From: Colius striatus
Taxonomy: Eukaryota > Chordata > Aves > Coliiformes > Coliidae
Length of the DNA: 64,000 bases
Reading direction: 5' to 3'
Assembly: GCF_028858725.1 (NCBI RefSeq)
Contig: NC_084775.1
Coordinates: 15,459,597-15,523,596 of the forward strand
Positions 22,301 through 49,790 of this stretch are shown in pieces. The number at the start of each line of letters is the position of its first letter. Within the stretch, counting starts at the first letter, position 1. Both the position numbers and the translations under genes were made by a program. The notes under the pieces are model-generated. The model was not told where the DNA came from, did no database searches, and saw nothing but the letters and a program-made list of their open reading frames with translations.

Positions 22301-22927
22301 CGTCCCGCAGCCCCTCAGCCCCGGCTCATCGCCCCGCAGCCCCGGGGCATGGCCCCTCAGCCCTGGGTCATCGCCCTGCAGCCCCGCACCCCTCAGCCCC
22401 AGCTCACGGCCCCGTATCGCCGGCTCACGGCCCCGCAGCCCCTCAGCCCCGGCTCATCGCCCTGCAGCCCCGCAGCCCCGCACCTCTCAGCCCCAGCTCA
22501 CGGCCCCCAGCCCCGCAGCCCCTCAGCGCCGGCTCACGTCCCCGCAGCCCCTCAGCCCCGCACCCCTCAGCCCCAGCTCACGGCCCCCAGCCCCGCACCC
22601 CTCAGCCCCAGCTCACGGCCCCGCATCGCCGGCTCACGGCCCCGCAGCCCCTCAGCCCCGGCTCATCGCCCTGCAGCCCCGCAGCCCCGCACCCCTCAGC
22701 CCCAGCTCACGGCCCCCAGCCCCGCAGCCCCTCAGCGCCGGCTCACGTCCCCGCAGCCCCTCAGCCCCGCACCCCTCAGCCTCAGCTCACGGCCCCTCAG
22801 CCCCGCAGCCCCTCATCGCCGGCTCACGTCCCCGCAGCCCCTCATCGCCGGCTCACGTCCCCGCAGCCCCTCATCGCCGGCTCTCGGCCCCGCAGCCCCG
22901 GCTCTCAGCGCCGCAGCCCCTCACCAT
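13396..22927 (-). CDS. KCTD10: KCTD10 (BACURD3), BTB adaptor for CUL3 ubiquitin ligase
   Basis: KCTD10 is a substrate adaptor for cullin-3 ubiquitin ligases; RhoB and PCNA-linked roles are known in mammals. Exons in transcript order: 22927-22925 (ATG only), 21061-20848, 16909-16740, 15965-15879, 15297-15245, 14571-14376, 13614-13396. They sum to 942 bases, giving 313 residues plus stop, the human length. The BTB/T1 domain starts at about residue 32 ([16 protein letters not shown]) and runs over exons 2-3. The most conserved C-terminal block ([20 protein letters not shown], then [15 protein letters not shown]) is exon 6. The charged tail ends [10 protein letters not shown]. The start codon lies at the end of exon 1 and is followed at once by a GTGAGG donor, matching the Met-Glu-Glu-Met start of mammals. 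Its -3 base is T (weak context), so leaky initiation at Met4 is possible. The gene is divergent from UBE3B. Confidence 0.96.
13967..14172 (-). mobile_element. CR1 LINE fragment in KCTD10 intron
   Basis: This is the reverse complement of the CR1 3' region: GAGCTGCTCCAGCCCCAG, CTCAGGGGGCACAGGAACGT, CACACCCTCCCTGGGCAGCC and CAGCACCAAAGGACTTT. It is truncated and non-coding. Confidence 0.85.
15966..15971 (-). promoter_or_regulatory. KCTD10: NAGNAG tandem acceptor of KCTD10 exon 4
   Basis: Read on the minus strand the acceptor is TTTCAGCAG followed by AACAAAGATG. Use of the downstream AG gives Leu-Gln-Asn-Lys, the human-like form. Use of the upstream AG adds one Gln without changing frame. Confidence 0.7.
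17200..17478 (+). mobile_element. CR1 LINE 3' fragment in KCTD10 intron
   Basis: This fragment carries the CR1 series GGGGAGGTTGAGGTTGGAGC, CAGAACTGTTTCCCTGAGAG, CAGGCTGCCCAGGGAGCT, GGGCTGGGACTGCAGCAGCT. It ends in the family's GACTCTGTGATTCTCTGA tail, which marks the true 3' end and + strand orientation. Confidence 0.92.
19596..20112 (+). mobile_element. CR1 LINE fragment, longer copy
   Basis: A roughly 500-base CR1 piece in KCTD10 intron 2. It runs from the GCTGCACCCAGCTCTGGGCT region through CTGTTCAGCCTGGAGAAGAG, GATCAGTCCCTACAGGG and GGACACGTTCCTGTGCCC to GGGCCCTTCCCACCCCACTG. It lacks the terminal tail and an intact reading frame. Confidence 0.92.
20468..20842 (+). mobile_element. CR1 LINE fragment abutting KCTD10 exon 2 donor
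   Basis: This copy runs from GAGCTGGGGAAGGGGCTGGA to GGGCTGGGACTGCAG, where the 3' tail seen in sister copies is missing. The sequence then passes directly into the KCTD10 exon 2 donor (exon ends at 20848). The element therefore stops five to six bases from a coding exon on the opposite strand. Confidence 0.92.
22300..22921. repeat. Minisatellite in KCTD10 intron 1
   Basis: This is a tandem array of CAGCCCCTCAGCCCCGGCTC, CACCCCTCAGCCCCAGCTCA and CGGCCCCGCAGCCCCTC modules in varying order. On the KCTD10 strand it reads as runs of GGGGCTGCGGGG and TGAGGGG with about a dozen GTGAGC hexamers. It reaches the exon 1 donor at 22924. It is G-quadruplex-prone on the minus strand. Long open frames across it are repeat artefacts. 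Confidence 0.9.
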
Positions 22928-23149
22928 GAAGGGCCCAGCGCAGCCCCACGGACCGAGCGAGCGGGAGCGCCGGGGCGGGGGGAACTTCCGCCCCTGTGGC
23001 GTCACTTCCGCCACGGCCCCGGTCCCTCCGCCAAAACCCGTCCGGAGTCCCGCTCGGCGTCCCCGGGCGCCGCCGCCGCCCCGGGCCCGGCCCCACACGG
23101 CCCGGCCGGCAGCCGCGGGGCCCGCTGCGGCGAGCGGAGGCTCCGGAGG
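22928..23149. promoter_or_regulatory. Divergent promoter of KCTD10 and UBE3B
   Basis: Both genes start here and run apart. Two ETS/GABP-type sites (ACTTCCG at 22984-22990 and 23004-23010) flank a CRE/ATF-like TGGCGTCA (22997-23004), with GC boxes around them. No TATA box is visible. This is the usual layout of a housekeeping bidirectional promoter. The UBE3B leader exon probably ends at 23149 or 23164, where GTGAGC donors follow. Confidence 0.75.
23050..23149 (+). other. UBE3B: Probable UBE3B 5' noncoding exon
   Basis: The UBE3B start codon lies just inside an exon whose acceptor is at 25555-25556, so an upstream noncoding exon is needed. The best donor in the CpG island is CCGGAGG|GTGAGC at 23149/23150, with a near-identical one 15 bases later. 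The 5' end is a guess. Confidence 0.45.
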
Positions 23150-24157
23150 GTGAGCGGCCGGACGGTGAGCGGCCGGCAGGAACGGCAGCGGCAGCGCGGG
23201 TTGTCGGCCGGAGCCGGGGCGCGGACGCGGGGGACGAGGAGGGGGCTGCGGGGCTGCGCGGTGAGGGCCCGGGCCCGGGGGCTGCGGGGCAGGGGCTTGG
23301 CGGCGGGGGAAGCGCTTCGGGTGCGGGGCTGTGCGGCCTCGCGGTGAGGTGCGGGTCCTGGAGGCTCTTCTGGCTGCTCGTGGGGCCGTGAGGTGGGTCC
23401 TGCCCCGGCTCCGGTGGAAGGGAAACGCGCCCCGCCGCCAGCTGCTGCTTGGGGCCCTGGCAGGAGGGAGCCCGGCCCTGGCTGCTCTCACGGAGCAGAT
23501 GGGCTTTCCCGTGTCTGAAACATGGGAAGGTGCCCGTGGCAATGCTCACGCCGAGCAGTGGGGCTGCTTCTCCTCTCCTGAAGCTTCTCTGTTCCCTGGA
23601 GGGTGTAGGGACAGGTAAGGCCGGCTGAAAGGGCTTGGAACTGCAAAGATAAAGACTAAATCTCCAAATGGTCTGCAGGGCATGTGCTGCAGGAGCTGCC
23701 TGAAGCCAGGTGATGAGGATCATGTTTGAGTATAAATGATTCTCCTACACTCCTTTTGAAGAGAAAATCATCAGGTGAGTTCATTGACAAGTGTTTATAA
23801 AGCTCCTGTTGGCTCTGTGTGATTTGTCTTGTTGAGTGGCAGCAAATGAGCTTCCCAGCATCCCTTGTGCCCCTTCCTTCCTATCCTTGCCTGTGAAATT
23901 GTCCTTGTGTGTTATCTGTAAACAAGAAAATGAAACCATCTGAGACTGGAAAGCAGAGATGGAGCCCAGGGAGTGGAGCACAATGACAACACACTGATGT
24001 CTTTTCTTTTAATTCTTAAAATCTACTAGGCTGGAACAATCCTGAGGCTGGTGTTTGTGTGTTCCTACTGCAGCCTCACTGACAGCTTTGGCTTTGCCTG
24101 GGCTGTACTTTGCACACGCTGCTTTCTGTGCTCTTGGGTACTCCCTTTCCTCTACTT
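23150..24157 (+). other. UBE3B intron 1, 5' part
   Basis: GC-rich for the first 300 bases, then ordinary intron sequence. An AG|GTAAGG at 23615 could be the donor of an alternative leader exon. I saw nothing else. Confidence 0.4.
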
Positions 24158-24660
24158 AGAATCACAGAATCATTTGTGTTGGCAAAGCCCTTGAAGCTGC
24201 TGCAGTCTCAGCACTCCCCTCACCCAGCCCAGCACTAACCCCTGGCCCTCAGCACCTCAGCTCCACGGCTTTGGGATCCCTCCAGGGCTGGGCACTCCCC
24301 CAGCTCCCTGGGCAGCCTGGCACAGGGGCTGACACCCCTCTCAGGGAAACAGTTCTGCCTCAGCTCCAATTCTGGGGCAGCTTGAGCCCCTTTCCTCTCA
24401 TTATCACTTGAGAGCAGAGACCAACCCCAAGCTCACTCCATCCTCCTGTGAGAGAGTGTCAGAGAGTGCTCCTGTCTGCCCTCAGTCTCCTCCAGGCTCA
24501 ACACCCCCATTCCCTCAGCCCCTCCCCAGCACCCTTGTGCTCCAGCCCCTTCCCCAGCTCTGTGCCCGGCTCTGGCCCCACTGCAGCCCCTCAGTGTCCC
24601 TGTGGCAGTGAGTGAGGGGCCCAGCACTGACACAGCCCTGGAGCTGTAGCCCCTCAGTGT
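24158..24660 (-). mobile_element. CR1 LINE fragment in UBE3B intron 1
   Basis: Reads as the reverse complement of CR1 from its 3' tail (AGAATCACAGAATCATTTGTG). It passes through CTCCCTGGGCAGCCTGGCAC, AACAGTTCTGCCTCAGCTCC and CCCCATTCCCTCAGCCCCTC into GGCTCTGGCCCCACTGCAG. It then enters the 63-base tandem array derived from the next CR1 segment. Confidence 0.92.
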
Positions 24661-25412
24661 CCCTGTGGCAGTGAGTGAGGGGCCCAGCCCTGAGCACAGC
24701 CCTGGAGCTGCAGCCCCTCAGTGTCCCTGTGGCAGTGAGTGAGGGGCCCAGCACTGACACAGCCCTGGAGCTGCAGCCCCTCAGTGTCCCTGTGGCAGTG
24801 AGTGAGGGGCTCAGCACTGAGCACAGCCCTGGAGCTGCAGCCCCTCAGTGTCCCTGTGGCAGTGAGTGAGGGGCCCAGCACTGACACAGCCCTGGAGCTG
24901 CAGCCCCTCAGTGTCCCTGTGGCAGTGAGTGAGGGGCCCAGCACTGACACAGCCCTGGAGCTGCAGCCCCTCAGTGTCCCTGTGGCAGTGAGTGAGGGGC
25001 CCAGCACTGACACAGCCCTGGAGCTGCAGCCCCTCAGTGTCCCTGTGGCAGGGAGTGAGGGGCTCAGCACTGACACAGCCCTGGAGCTGCAGCCCCTCAG
25101 TGTCCCTGTGGCAGTGAGTGAAGGGCCCAGCACTGACACAGCCCTGGAGCTGCAGCCCCTCAGTGTCCCTGTGGCAGTGAGTGAGGGGCCCAGCACTGAC
25201 ACAGCCCTGGAGCTGCAGCCCCTCAGTGTCCCTGTGGCAGTGAGTGAAGGGCCCAGCACTGACACAGCCCTGGAGCTGCAGCCCCTCAGTGTCCCTGTGG
25301 CAGTGAGTGAAGGGCCCAGCACTGACACAGCCCTGGAGCTGCAGCCCCTCAGTGTCCCTGTGGCAGTGAGTGAGGGGCCCAGCACTGACACAGCCCTGGA
25401 GCTGCAGCCTCC
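24585..25412. repeat. 63-base minisatellite derived from CR1, about 13 copies
   Basis: The unit is the 63-base stretch from CCCCTCAGTGTCCCTGTGGC through AGTGAGTGAGGGGCCCAGCA to CTGACACAGCCCTGGAGCTG plus CAG. I counted thirteen GTGGCAG(T/G)GAGTGA cores between 24601 and 25375. Spacing is almost always 63, with one or two small length variants (about 65). One unit occurs singly, in inverted orientation, inside the CR1 copy at 55937-56010. Copies are very similar, which suggests recent expansion. Because 63 is a multiple of three, long open frames run through it on both strands and have no coding meaning. Confidence 0.95.
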
Positions 25413-25556
25413 CCAGGGCCAAATGTCATACGCTGGATGCAGATAATCACTTTGTATGCCAAGCATTACCCCTGCCCATGTGTTTTGTCCCCTGTGCTCC
25501 TCGTTTTGCGGTGTTGGCTGCAGTGGGTGCTTTTGTGCCCCTGGTAGGTCAGCAGG

Positions 25557-43615
<18,059 letters not shown>

Positions 43616-44961
43616 CTGCCACGGGCCTGGGCTGCACGCTGGGGGCTCTGCTGGCTGCTGCCGGGCTGGAGCCCGTCCCACACGCCGGCTGCGGCGGCTC
43701 CGGGGGCTGCCCGCTCGCCCCAGGGCTGGAGAGATGCTGCTGCTGGAGGATACAGGGAAGAGCTGCTGGGCTAGACAGAGCTGGCTCTTGTTGGGCACTG
43801 CTCCAGGATGAAGGAGGCGAAGGGCCATTCCCAGTACTCTTCACTTGACACCCACGTAAATCGTCTTTCAGAGCAGAGCCCGGGGGAGCAGGACGGGAGC
43901 ACTGAGAGCACCAGTCACGTTAGTGACCGTGGGACCCCCAGCAGGCTGGGCAGCTCCCACCCTGGGAGCCTTTTCCTTTCCCAGGAGATGCTCCAGCTCC
44001 TGGCTGGCTGGAGTCAGCTGCACAGAGGCAGAAACATGACAGAGCCCTCAAGGAGAGGAGCAGGAGGCTGCAGCGTTGGATGCGCTTCCCTCGGGACAGG
44101 CCCTTTGTCTCTGAGGATGAAACCACTTTCCCAGGCTTGGGAAGCAGCAGGTTAAACACAAGCAGATGGTCCCTGCCATTCTCAGGAAGGTTTCAGAGTG
44201 CTGTGGGTTAAGAGCTCAAGCAGCAGGCATGGGGGTCAGCATGCTGAGCCAGCTGTGCTGCTGCCAAGCTCTTGCCAGAGCCTGTGCTTTGGACAAAAGG
44301 GGTTGATGTCTGAATTTGCTCAGGAGCAGAAAAGGTCTGATGTTATTCAGTTTCCAGAGGACAGGAGGTGGCACAGGGCTGGGGCAGCCCTCACTCCCCA
44401 GCACAGGGCTCAGGTGGGGCAGGTGCCCCTGCACTCTCTAGAAGGGGGAGGTGTTGAGCTGCCAAGAGCCCTCTGGAAACCTCCACTGACAAAATCCCTC
44501 TGACATGGACAGAGGTTTCGCTTCCTTTCAGGCCCTTTTGTTAGGGAGATGTGCTGTTTGGCTCCAAGACTTGGGCTCTGCCTAACAGCCACTTTGCTTT
44601 GTTGCCAAACTATTTATTTTGGTTGCTTTGTCTCTTTCTGGCCTTATTTGTAAGGGTTGGTGTTTGCCTGGAGCAGGCAGCTTTGTCAGGTTGTTCTGAA
44701 GGGCAGGGGGCTGTGGGTTGGAAGGTGGGGACCCTTCCTGCCTTTCCTAATGGAATCCAGAGGCAGATTTGTGAAGGGTCTCTGCAGCTTTCCACCTTTG
44801 GTCTCTCGTGCTGCTGCAAGTCCAGGCTGGGTGAGAGGAGAGACTCCTGTGTCCTGCTCTGTCCTTGGCAGGTCTCTGACACAAAGCAAAGCCATGTACA
44901 TCCTTCTCTTTGGGACAGGATTAAAAACCCCTGACCTCTCCTTCCCTTCTTGCTGCTCACT

Positions 44962-44967
44962 AATAAA
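44962..44967 (+). terminator. Candidate UBE3B polyadenylation signal 1
   Basis: AATAAA, 1.35 kb after the stop, in the sequence CTCACTAATAAAACAAGC. It is the first canonical signal after the coding region. Confidence 0.55.
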
Positions 44968-45661
44968 ACAAGCTCCTACTGAGGCTGCTGCTCTCTCCCC
45001 TGGATGTCCTTCCCCTCTTGTTCCTGGTGCCCCTCTCCCTGTGCTCTGGGCTCAGAGCCTCCCTGGGCATGTTGGCTCACAGCAGTAATTCCCTACCTCA
45101 CCCTCCCACTTGCCCTGGTCTGTTGTGGGGGGATTGGCACCCTGGGTGTGCTCGGTGTGGCACAGAGAAAGCTCCCTGGGCACGGTTCAAACAGACCAGA
45201 CAGCACTTGGCACCGCTTAGCCCTGAGTACAGAGATGGCCTTTGCATCATCTGTCTCCTGTCTTGCTTGAGCTGCTTTGCAGAGAAGTGACCCTTTTTTT
45301 AGAAGCAATGCCTGGAAATGCATCTGGCCTCAACATCAGGGTCCTGAGAGTGTGTCAGCAACGTCCCACAGCAGTGCTGGGAAGCGTGAGCGAGGACAGG
45401 CGCCTCTGCATTCACAGGCTTCAAGCTCCAAGCCTGACTCCTGAGAACTTAAAGGTGACAGTACATTTCTTAATTGGGTTTTTTTTCTCTTCACACAGTG
45501 CACTTCAGCAGGAAGCAGTTGCTGGGTGTGTAGCTGAGAGGGTCAGGCACTGACTTGGTTGTAAATTGTCACACGAGGCCCTTTTTGTCCTTCCAGGGAC
45601 ATGCAGCGTGTCTAGGCAGGGCACAGTGATTGCTCAGTGAGTGAGCTGCTGCACACAGTGA

Positions 45662-45667
45662 AATAAA
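45662..45667 (+). terminator. Candidate UBE3B polyadenylation signal 2
   Basis: AATAAA in GTGAAATAAAACCTTTTGC, followed by a T-rich stretch. An alternative, more distal 3' end. Confidence 0.45.
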
Positions 45668-46062
45668 ACCTTTTGCTGCCCTTTTTTTTACCCCCCTTCA
45701 TCCCTCAGGAGTACAACTCCTCCAGCCTCATGGCCAGGGCTCTCCCATCCTGGAGCTGCTGCAGTGCCACACGCTGCAGCCCATCCTGTAGCGTGTGAAC
45801 GTGTTTGTGTGGTCCAGGCCCCAGGGCCTGGGTGCAAGGAGGGGGGTTATTTCTCTTGTGGGGGTGATTCCTGCGTGCCCAGGAGCCTCCAGGGCCCTTC
45901 CCTGGGCAGGGGGCTGCGGGTCAGGCCCCACCTGCACCACTGGCTGCTGCGTGGCTGCTCTTCCCAGGCCAGGGATGGTTAATGACTGTGTTTTCTATAG
46001 AAGTCTGGCTGCTGTGGAGACCTTGGATACATCCTTTGTATCAGACAGGCAGGGAAGAGAAG

Positions 46063-46068
46063 AATAAA
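46063..46068 (+). terminator. Candidate UBE3B polyadenylation signal 3
   Basis: AATAAA in AAGAGAAGAATAAACCTGA, the most distal candidate for UBE3B on this strand. Confidence 0.35.
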
Positions 46069-46535
46069 CCTGATATGGGTAAGATGATTGGATGTGTCCT
46101 GTTCCTTTCCCTAGGGGCAGAGAAGTCACTGGGTGTTAATGCTCCTGCTCCATGGGCACCTCTGCCAAGAGGCTGCTGGTCCCTTGGAAATCCCTTTGCC
46201 AGGCTGGTTGCATTTGCTCAGGTGGTCCTGAGAGATGGGCTCCATGGGGTGGTGCCTCTGAGTGCCTCTGAGTCCATGGGGGCCTGGCAGTGTTGTCTGA
46301 AGGTGGATTTGGTCTTGGGGCTTGGAGTATGTTTGGAGAGGAGCTCCTTAGTGCTGCTGCTGTGGCTTCAGTGCCTTTATGAGGGTGTAGGTGCTGCTTG
46401 GATGCAGCCTGGGGCAGGTGCTGGGGTCAGCAGTGCTCTGTACACATCCCTGCTTGGCTGGGGCCACTGGTGGAAAGGGAACCAGACTGGAAAGCCAAGC
46501 AGATCCTGCAGTGTGGGAGAGCAGGGCAGTGTGTG

Positions 46536-46737
46536 TTGGGGTAACAGGCATGAGCCACTGGCACAGGAGGAGAGGCTCCTTTGGTGTGAGGGGAGGGAGC
46601 CCTGGCCCAGGCTGCCCAGGGAGGGTGTGGAGGCTCCTTCTCAGGAGGTTCCCAACCCCAGTTGGACACGTTCCTGTGCCCCCTGAGCCAGGGGAAGCTG
46701 CTGTAGCAGGGGCTGGGGCTGCAGCAGCTCAGCTGTG
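46536..46737 (+). mobile_element. CR1 LINE fragment, intergenic
   Basis: CACTGGCACAGGAGGAGAGG, GAGGGAGCCCTGGCCCAGGC, GTTGGACACGTTCCTGTGCC and AGCTGCTGTAGCAGGGGCTG are shared with the copies at 19596-20112 and 52619-52760. Truncated. Confidence 0.9.
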
Positions 46738-46739
46738 CT

Positions 46740-49010
46740 TTAGGAGCTGCCCAAAGGAGCAGCCACTGGAGCCAACGTGGGCTTTGCTGTTGATAATACT
46801 CTAATGCTACAGCCATTCTGTTTCTCCTTGTGCCTGGCTCTGGGAGCATCCTTGTAGGAGTGAGGAGCTGTGCCTGCTGCTGCTGCAGCTTCCCCCACGG
46901 GGGGGTTTGCTGTGGGGCCCTGTGGCCCGTTGCTGGCCCATGTCACCGTGCCTGTGGTGCTGCACTCGCCCGTGGGCGCTGGGGCTGCGCTGGGAGAGGG
47001 AGCTGAGCTGGGGAGAGGGCTCCCAGTCAGTGTGCAAGTGCCATTGTTTTGACACACAAGCATATGGCACCGTCAGAAACAGCAAAGAGAAACCCCACAG
47101 CAGATGCTGCCAAGGCAGAAAGCTGGCAGCCACGAGCCAGGCCTGCAAAGCGCCCGCTCCGCCGGCTCACCGCGGCTGCTGCACACACAGCGCTGCTCCT
47201 GCGGCTGAGCCGAGGCCAGGGCTGGCCACAGCCGAGGCATTTGGGCCCCTGGGTGCTGCAGGGCTGGGAGGGGCCCCCAGGGGCTGTGGGTCCTGGGGGC
47301 TGGTGCTGGCTGGGAGCAGGGCTGGGGAGCGCCAAGCGCAGCGGCTGCGGTGAGAGCAGGGTCAGGGCTCTGCTGCTGCCCTGCAGGCACAGGGAGGGGT
47401 GAGCACACCGCAGCTCCTCGTGCTGCTCCTTTCTGCTCCTCCAGGCCCTACTCAGCACAGACCAGTCTCAGTGAGTTGAGTTTGACACCGCTGCTTTGCC
47501 TGTGCTCCAAGCTGGGGCTGTTGCAGGTTCCAGCAGGGAGGGAGGAGGATGCTCTGAGCTCTGCTCTTTGCATCTCAGAGCAGGGCAAGGTCGGCTATTC
47601 CTGCAGCTTATTTCTGTTTGTTCATGTTTCCCGAGGCCAGCAGCAGCTCCTGCAGCACCTCAGTGACCTGAGCAGGCAATGGAGGGGTTGGATCTGTGTG
47701 GCACTGGCTCAGCACCGCGGTCTCCTGGGTGAGTGATACTTTGGTACTTACACTGACTGCTTGCAAATGTGCTTCTGTGGCTGTTTCTAAGGTCAGGTTC
47801 CTCAGTACTGACCCTCTGCAGCTTCACATTCACCATGAGGTGTTGGAGCACCAGCTACCTCAGTGCCCTGCAGAGCAGCTTTAGGAGGGACAGGGCACAG
47901 AGGTAGGCACTTTCTGCCAGGTCACATCAGAGGCACAGCTGAGAGACCAGAACAGCCCTTTCCTCACCCCAAACTGACTGAATCTGCTTGTGTCTGGTAC
48001 AGGGAGGGCAGCTCTTTCCCCAGGTGCCTTCCCTGCATGCCAGTTCTTTTCTAGCCAGATCTTGCCCTGCTGTAGCACAAACTGGGTGGGAAGGGTTTCT
48101 CTTCAAACCCTTCCAGGCAAAATAGCGATTTCAGGGGCCTGCAACTGCAAAGGACTCGATCTGATGGCAGATGTGGTCCCTTCTGCTCCTCCAGCTTGAG
48201 AGGAGGAGTGCTGCTGGCTCCCCATTGCCAGGGCCAACACTCGTCCTGGGCTGGGGGGAGCAGCGAGCCCCGTTGAGGTGGGGGCACAGGCAGTGCTCAC
48301 CCTCCCTTCTGAGCCTGGGCTGAGGAAGCGCTTGGGTAGGTTTCCACGTGCCTTGGCAGAAGGTGGTTGGTGAGGTTCTGCAGGAGCAGCAGCCGGCTCA
48401 GCGCTAATGGAGCTGCTTGAGTTATAGTGAAACTTATCCCATTTTACAGCTCCTGCAGCGCTAACAGATGTACAGGCGTCTGAGCCAATCATGCAGCAAG
48501 AGATTCTGGGGCCAGCTCTTCCAGTTTTGCCAGTGTGTAAGCTGGGAGCAGCCATACATTTGACAAACAAGAATAAACGAGCGGGAGCAGCGTGTGTGTG
48601 TGTGTGCTGGCAGCTCGGGAGCCCTGCGAGGCAGGAGCGTGGCTGGGCCCTGCAGCCAGCAGCAGGACAAAGCAGCTGCTTCCCTCCCGTCATGTTAATG
48701 AGGTGCAGGCTCTGGAATGCCCGTGCTGCACGTGCTGCCTGGGGACAAAGGACGTGCAGGAGCAAAGGGCAAGGCAGAGCACCCGGCCTTGGGTTGGCTG
48801 AAGGGCCGTTTCATCCCAGTGACATTTGGCTCCTGGCCGGAGTGTGCTGCTCAGGGCTCCAAGGCAGCTCAGCCACGCTCAGCTCAGTGCATCAGGTCCC
48901 TGCTTTGGTCACAGTGTTTCCCCAGCTCTGGCCTGTGCCCCCAGCCCAGCACTGAGGACACCTTGGGACCTGAGCCTTGCTGCAGCAGCTCTCCCTGCAC
49001 CGTGGTGACA
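46740..49010. other. Intergenic, UBE3B to MMAB, first part
   Basis: Between two genes with facing 3' ends. No coding sequence was recognised. It contains a short (TG)n run at 48592-48606. The part at 48395-48720 is repeat-free apart from that run, with AT-containing blocks (GTTATAGTGAAACTTATCCC) that could be regulatory. Confidence 0.4.
48592..48606. repeat. Short (TG)n microsatellite
   Basis: A perfect GT alternation of 15 bases, intergenic. Confidence 0.85.
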
Positions 49011-49016
49011 GAGAGG

Positions 49017-49150
49017 TCACAGAATCCCAGCATGGTGGGGGTTGGAAGGGACCTTTAGAGATCATCCACTCCAACCCCCTGCAGAAACAGGTCCAGCTAG
49101 ACCAGGCCACACAGGAACGTGTCCAGGCAGGTCTTAAAGACCTCCAAGGT
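49017..49150 (-). mobile_element. CR1 LINE 3' end, intergenic
   Basis: GTCACAGAATCCCAGCATGG, GGGGTTGGAAGGGACCTTTA, GATCATCCACTCCAACCCCC and CACAGGAACGTGTCCAGGCA are a textbook reverse complement of an avian CR1 3' end. This subfamily differs from the more GC-rich copies elsewhere in the window. Confidence 0.93.
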
Positions 49151-49359
49151 CCCTTTTATACATCCAAGTGCTGCACAAGATGCTGGTGAAAGAGAGGCCA
49201 AACAGTGCCCACTGGACAGAACAGGGTCACCCCAGGCCCCTCCTCCCTCTGCTTCAGCCCCCCAGAAACCTTTGCACAGATGGCACTGGACAGAAAGGGA
49301 GAGGGAGGCTGAGTGCAGCCTAACAAATCCAATCCCTACATCATGTTAAAGTGTAGTAG

Positions 49360-49790
49360 CTAAATTTATTTCCCCTTGCAATCAAAACAATCCCAGCTTT
49401 GGTCCCAAAGCACTAGTGAGATTTCTTCCCCCCAGCTGGAAAAGAGGAGCATGCTCTGACTCCAGAGCTGATTTATGGAGCGTTCATGAAGAATTTATAT
49501 TGCAAAGAATTTTATTCAATTAAACTTGAAAAGCCTCTAGATTCCTGAGGTTCAGTAGTGATCAGTGAGACAGAGCTATCATAAAGCTGGATGGCCTGTC
49601 TGGAGCAGGCATTGAGGAAATGTCTGATGTGACATTGCAGCTGACGCTACCGTCCAAAGCAGGAGCATTTGTCACTGGGATGTGTTACAGGCTGAGGCTG
49701 GGAAAATTACTCTGTGACAAATGTGCATTAACAATAGCCATGAAATATCTGCTTAAAAAAAGGGGGGGAGGGGTGAGCAATGAGACAGTG
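49360..49790. other. AT-richer noncoding block, possible conserved element
   Basis: It has no repeat signature and no coding match. It stands out from the GC-rich surroundings by long AT-containing words such as GAGCTGATTTATGGAGCG, GAAGAATTTATATTGCAAAG and CTGTGACAAATGTGCATTAA. Such islands between housekeeping genes are often conserved enhancers; here that is inference. Confidence 0.35.

Larger units (their letters stand above)
22020..23450. other. CpG island over KCTD10/UBE3B first exons
   Basis: This stretch is very GC- and CpG-rich and covers KCTD10 intron 1, both first exons and the start of UBE3B intron 1. Such islands mark ubiquitously active divergent promoters in birds and mammals. 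Confidence 0.8.
43616..46068 (+). other. UBE3B: UBE3B 3' UTR and 3' flank
   Basis: Downstream of the stop there are three + strand AATAAA signals (44962-44967, 45662-45667, 46063-46068). The UTR could therefore be about 1.35 kb, 2.05 kb or 2.45 kb long. Open frames here lack recognisable domains. Confidence 0.5.

Noticed and set aside
21816-23153. A 445-residue + strand open frame rich in Pro/Ser/Ala, and a 332-residue one overlapping it
   Set aside because: Both run through the KCTD10 intron-1 minisatellite and CpG island. The protein is only translated repeat with no domain.
22871-23723. Minus-strand frames of 223 and 272 residues
   Set aside because: Pro/Arg-rich, CpG-island composition across the divergent promoter. 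No family resemblance.
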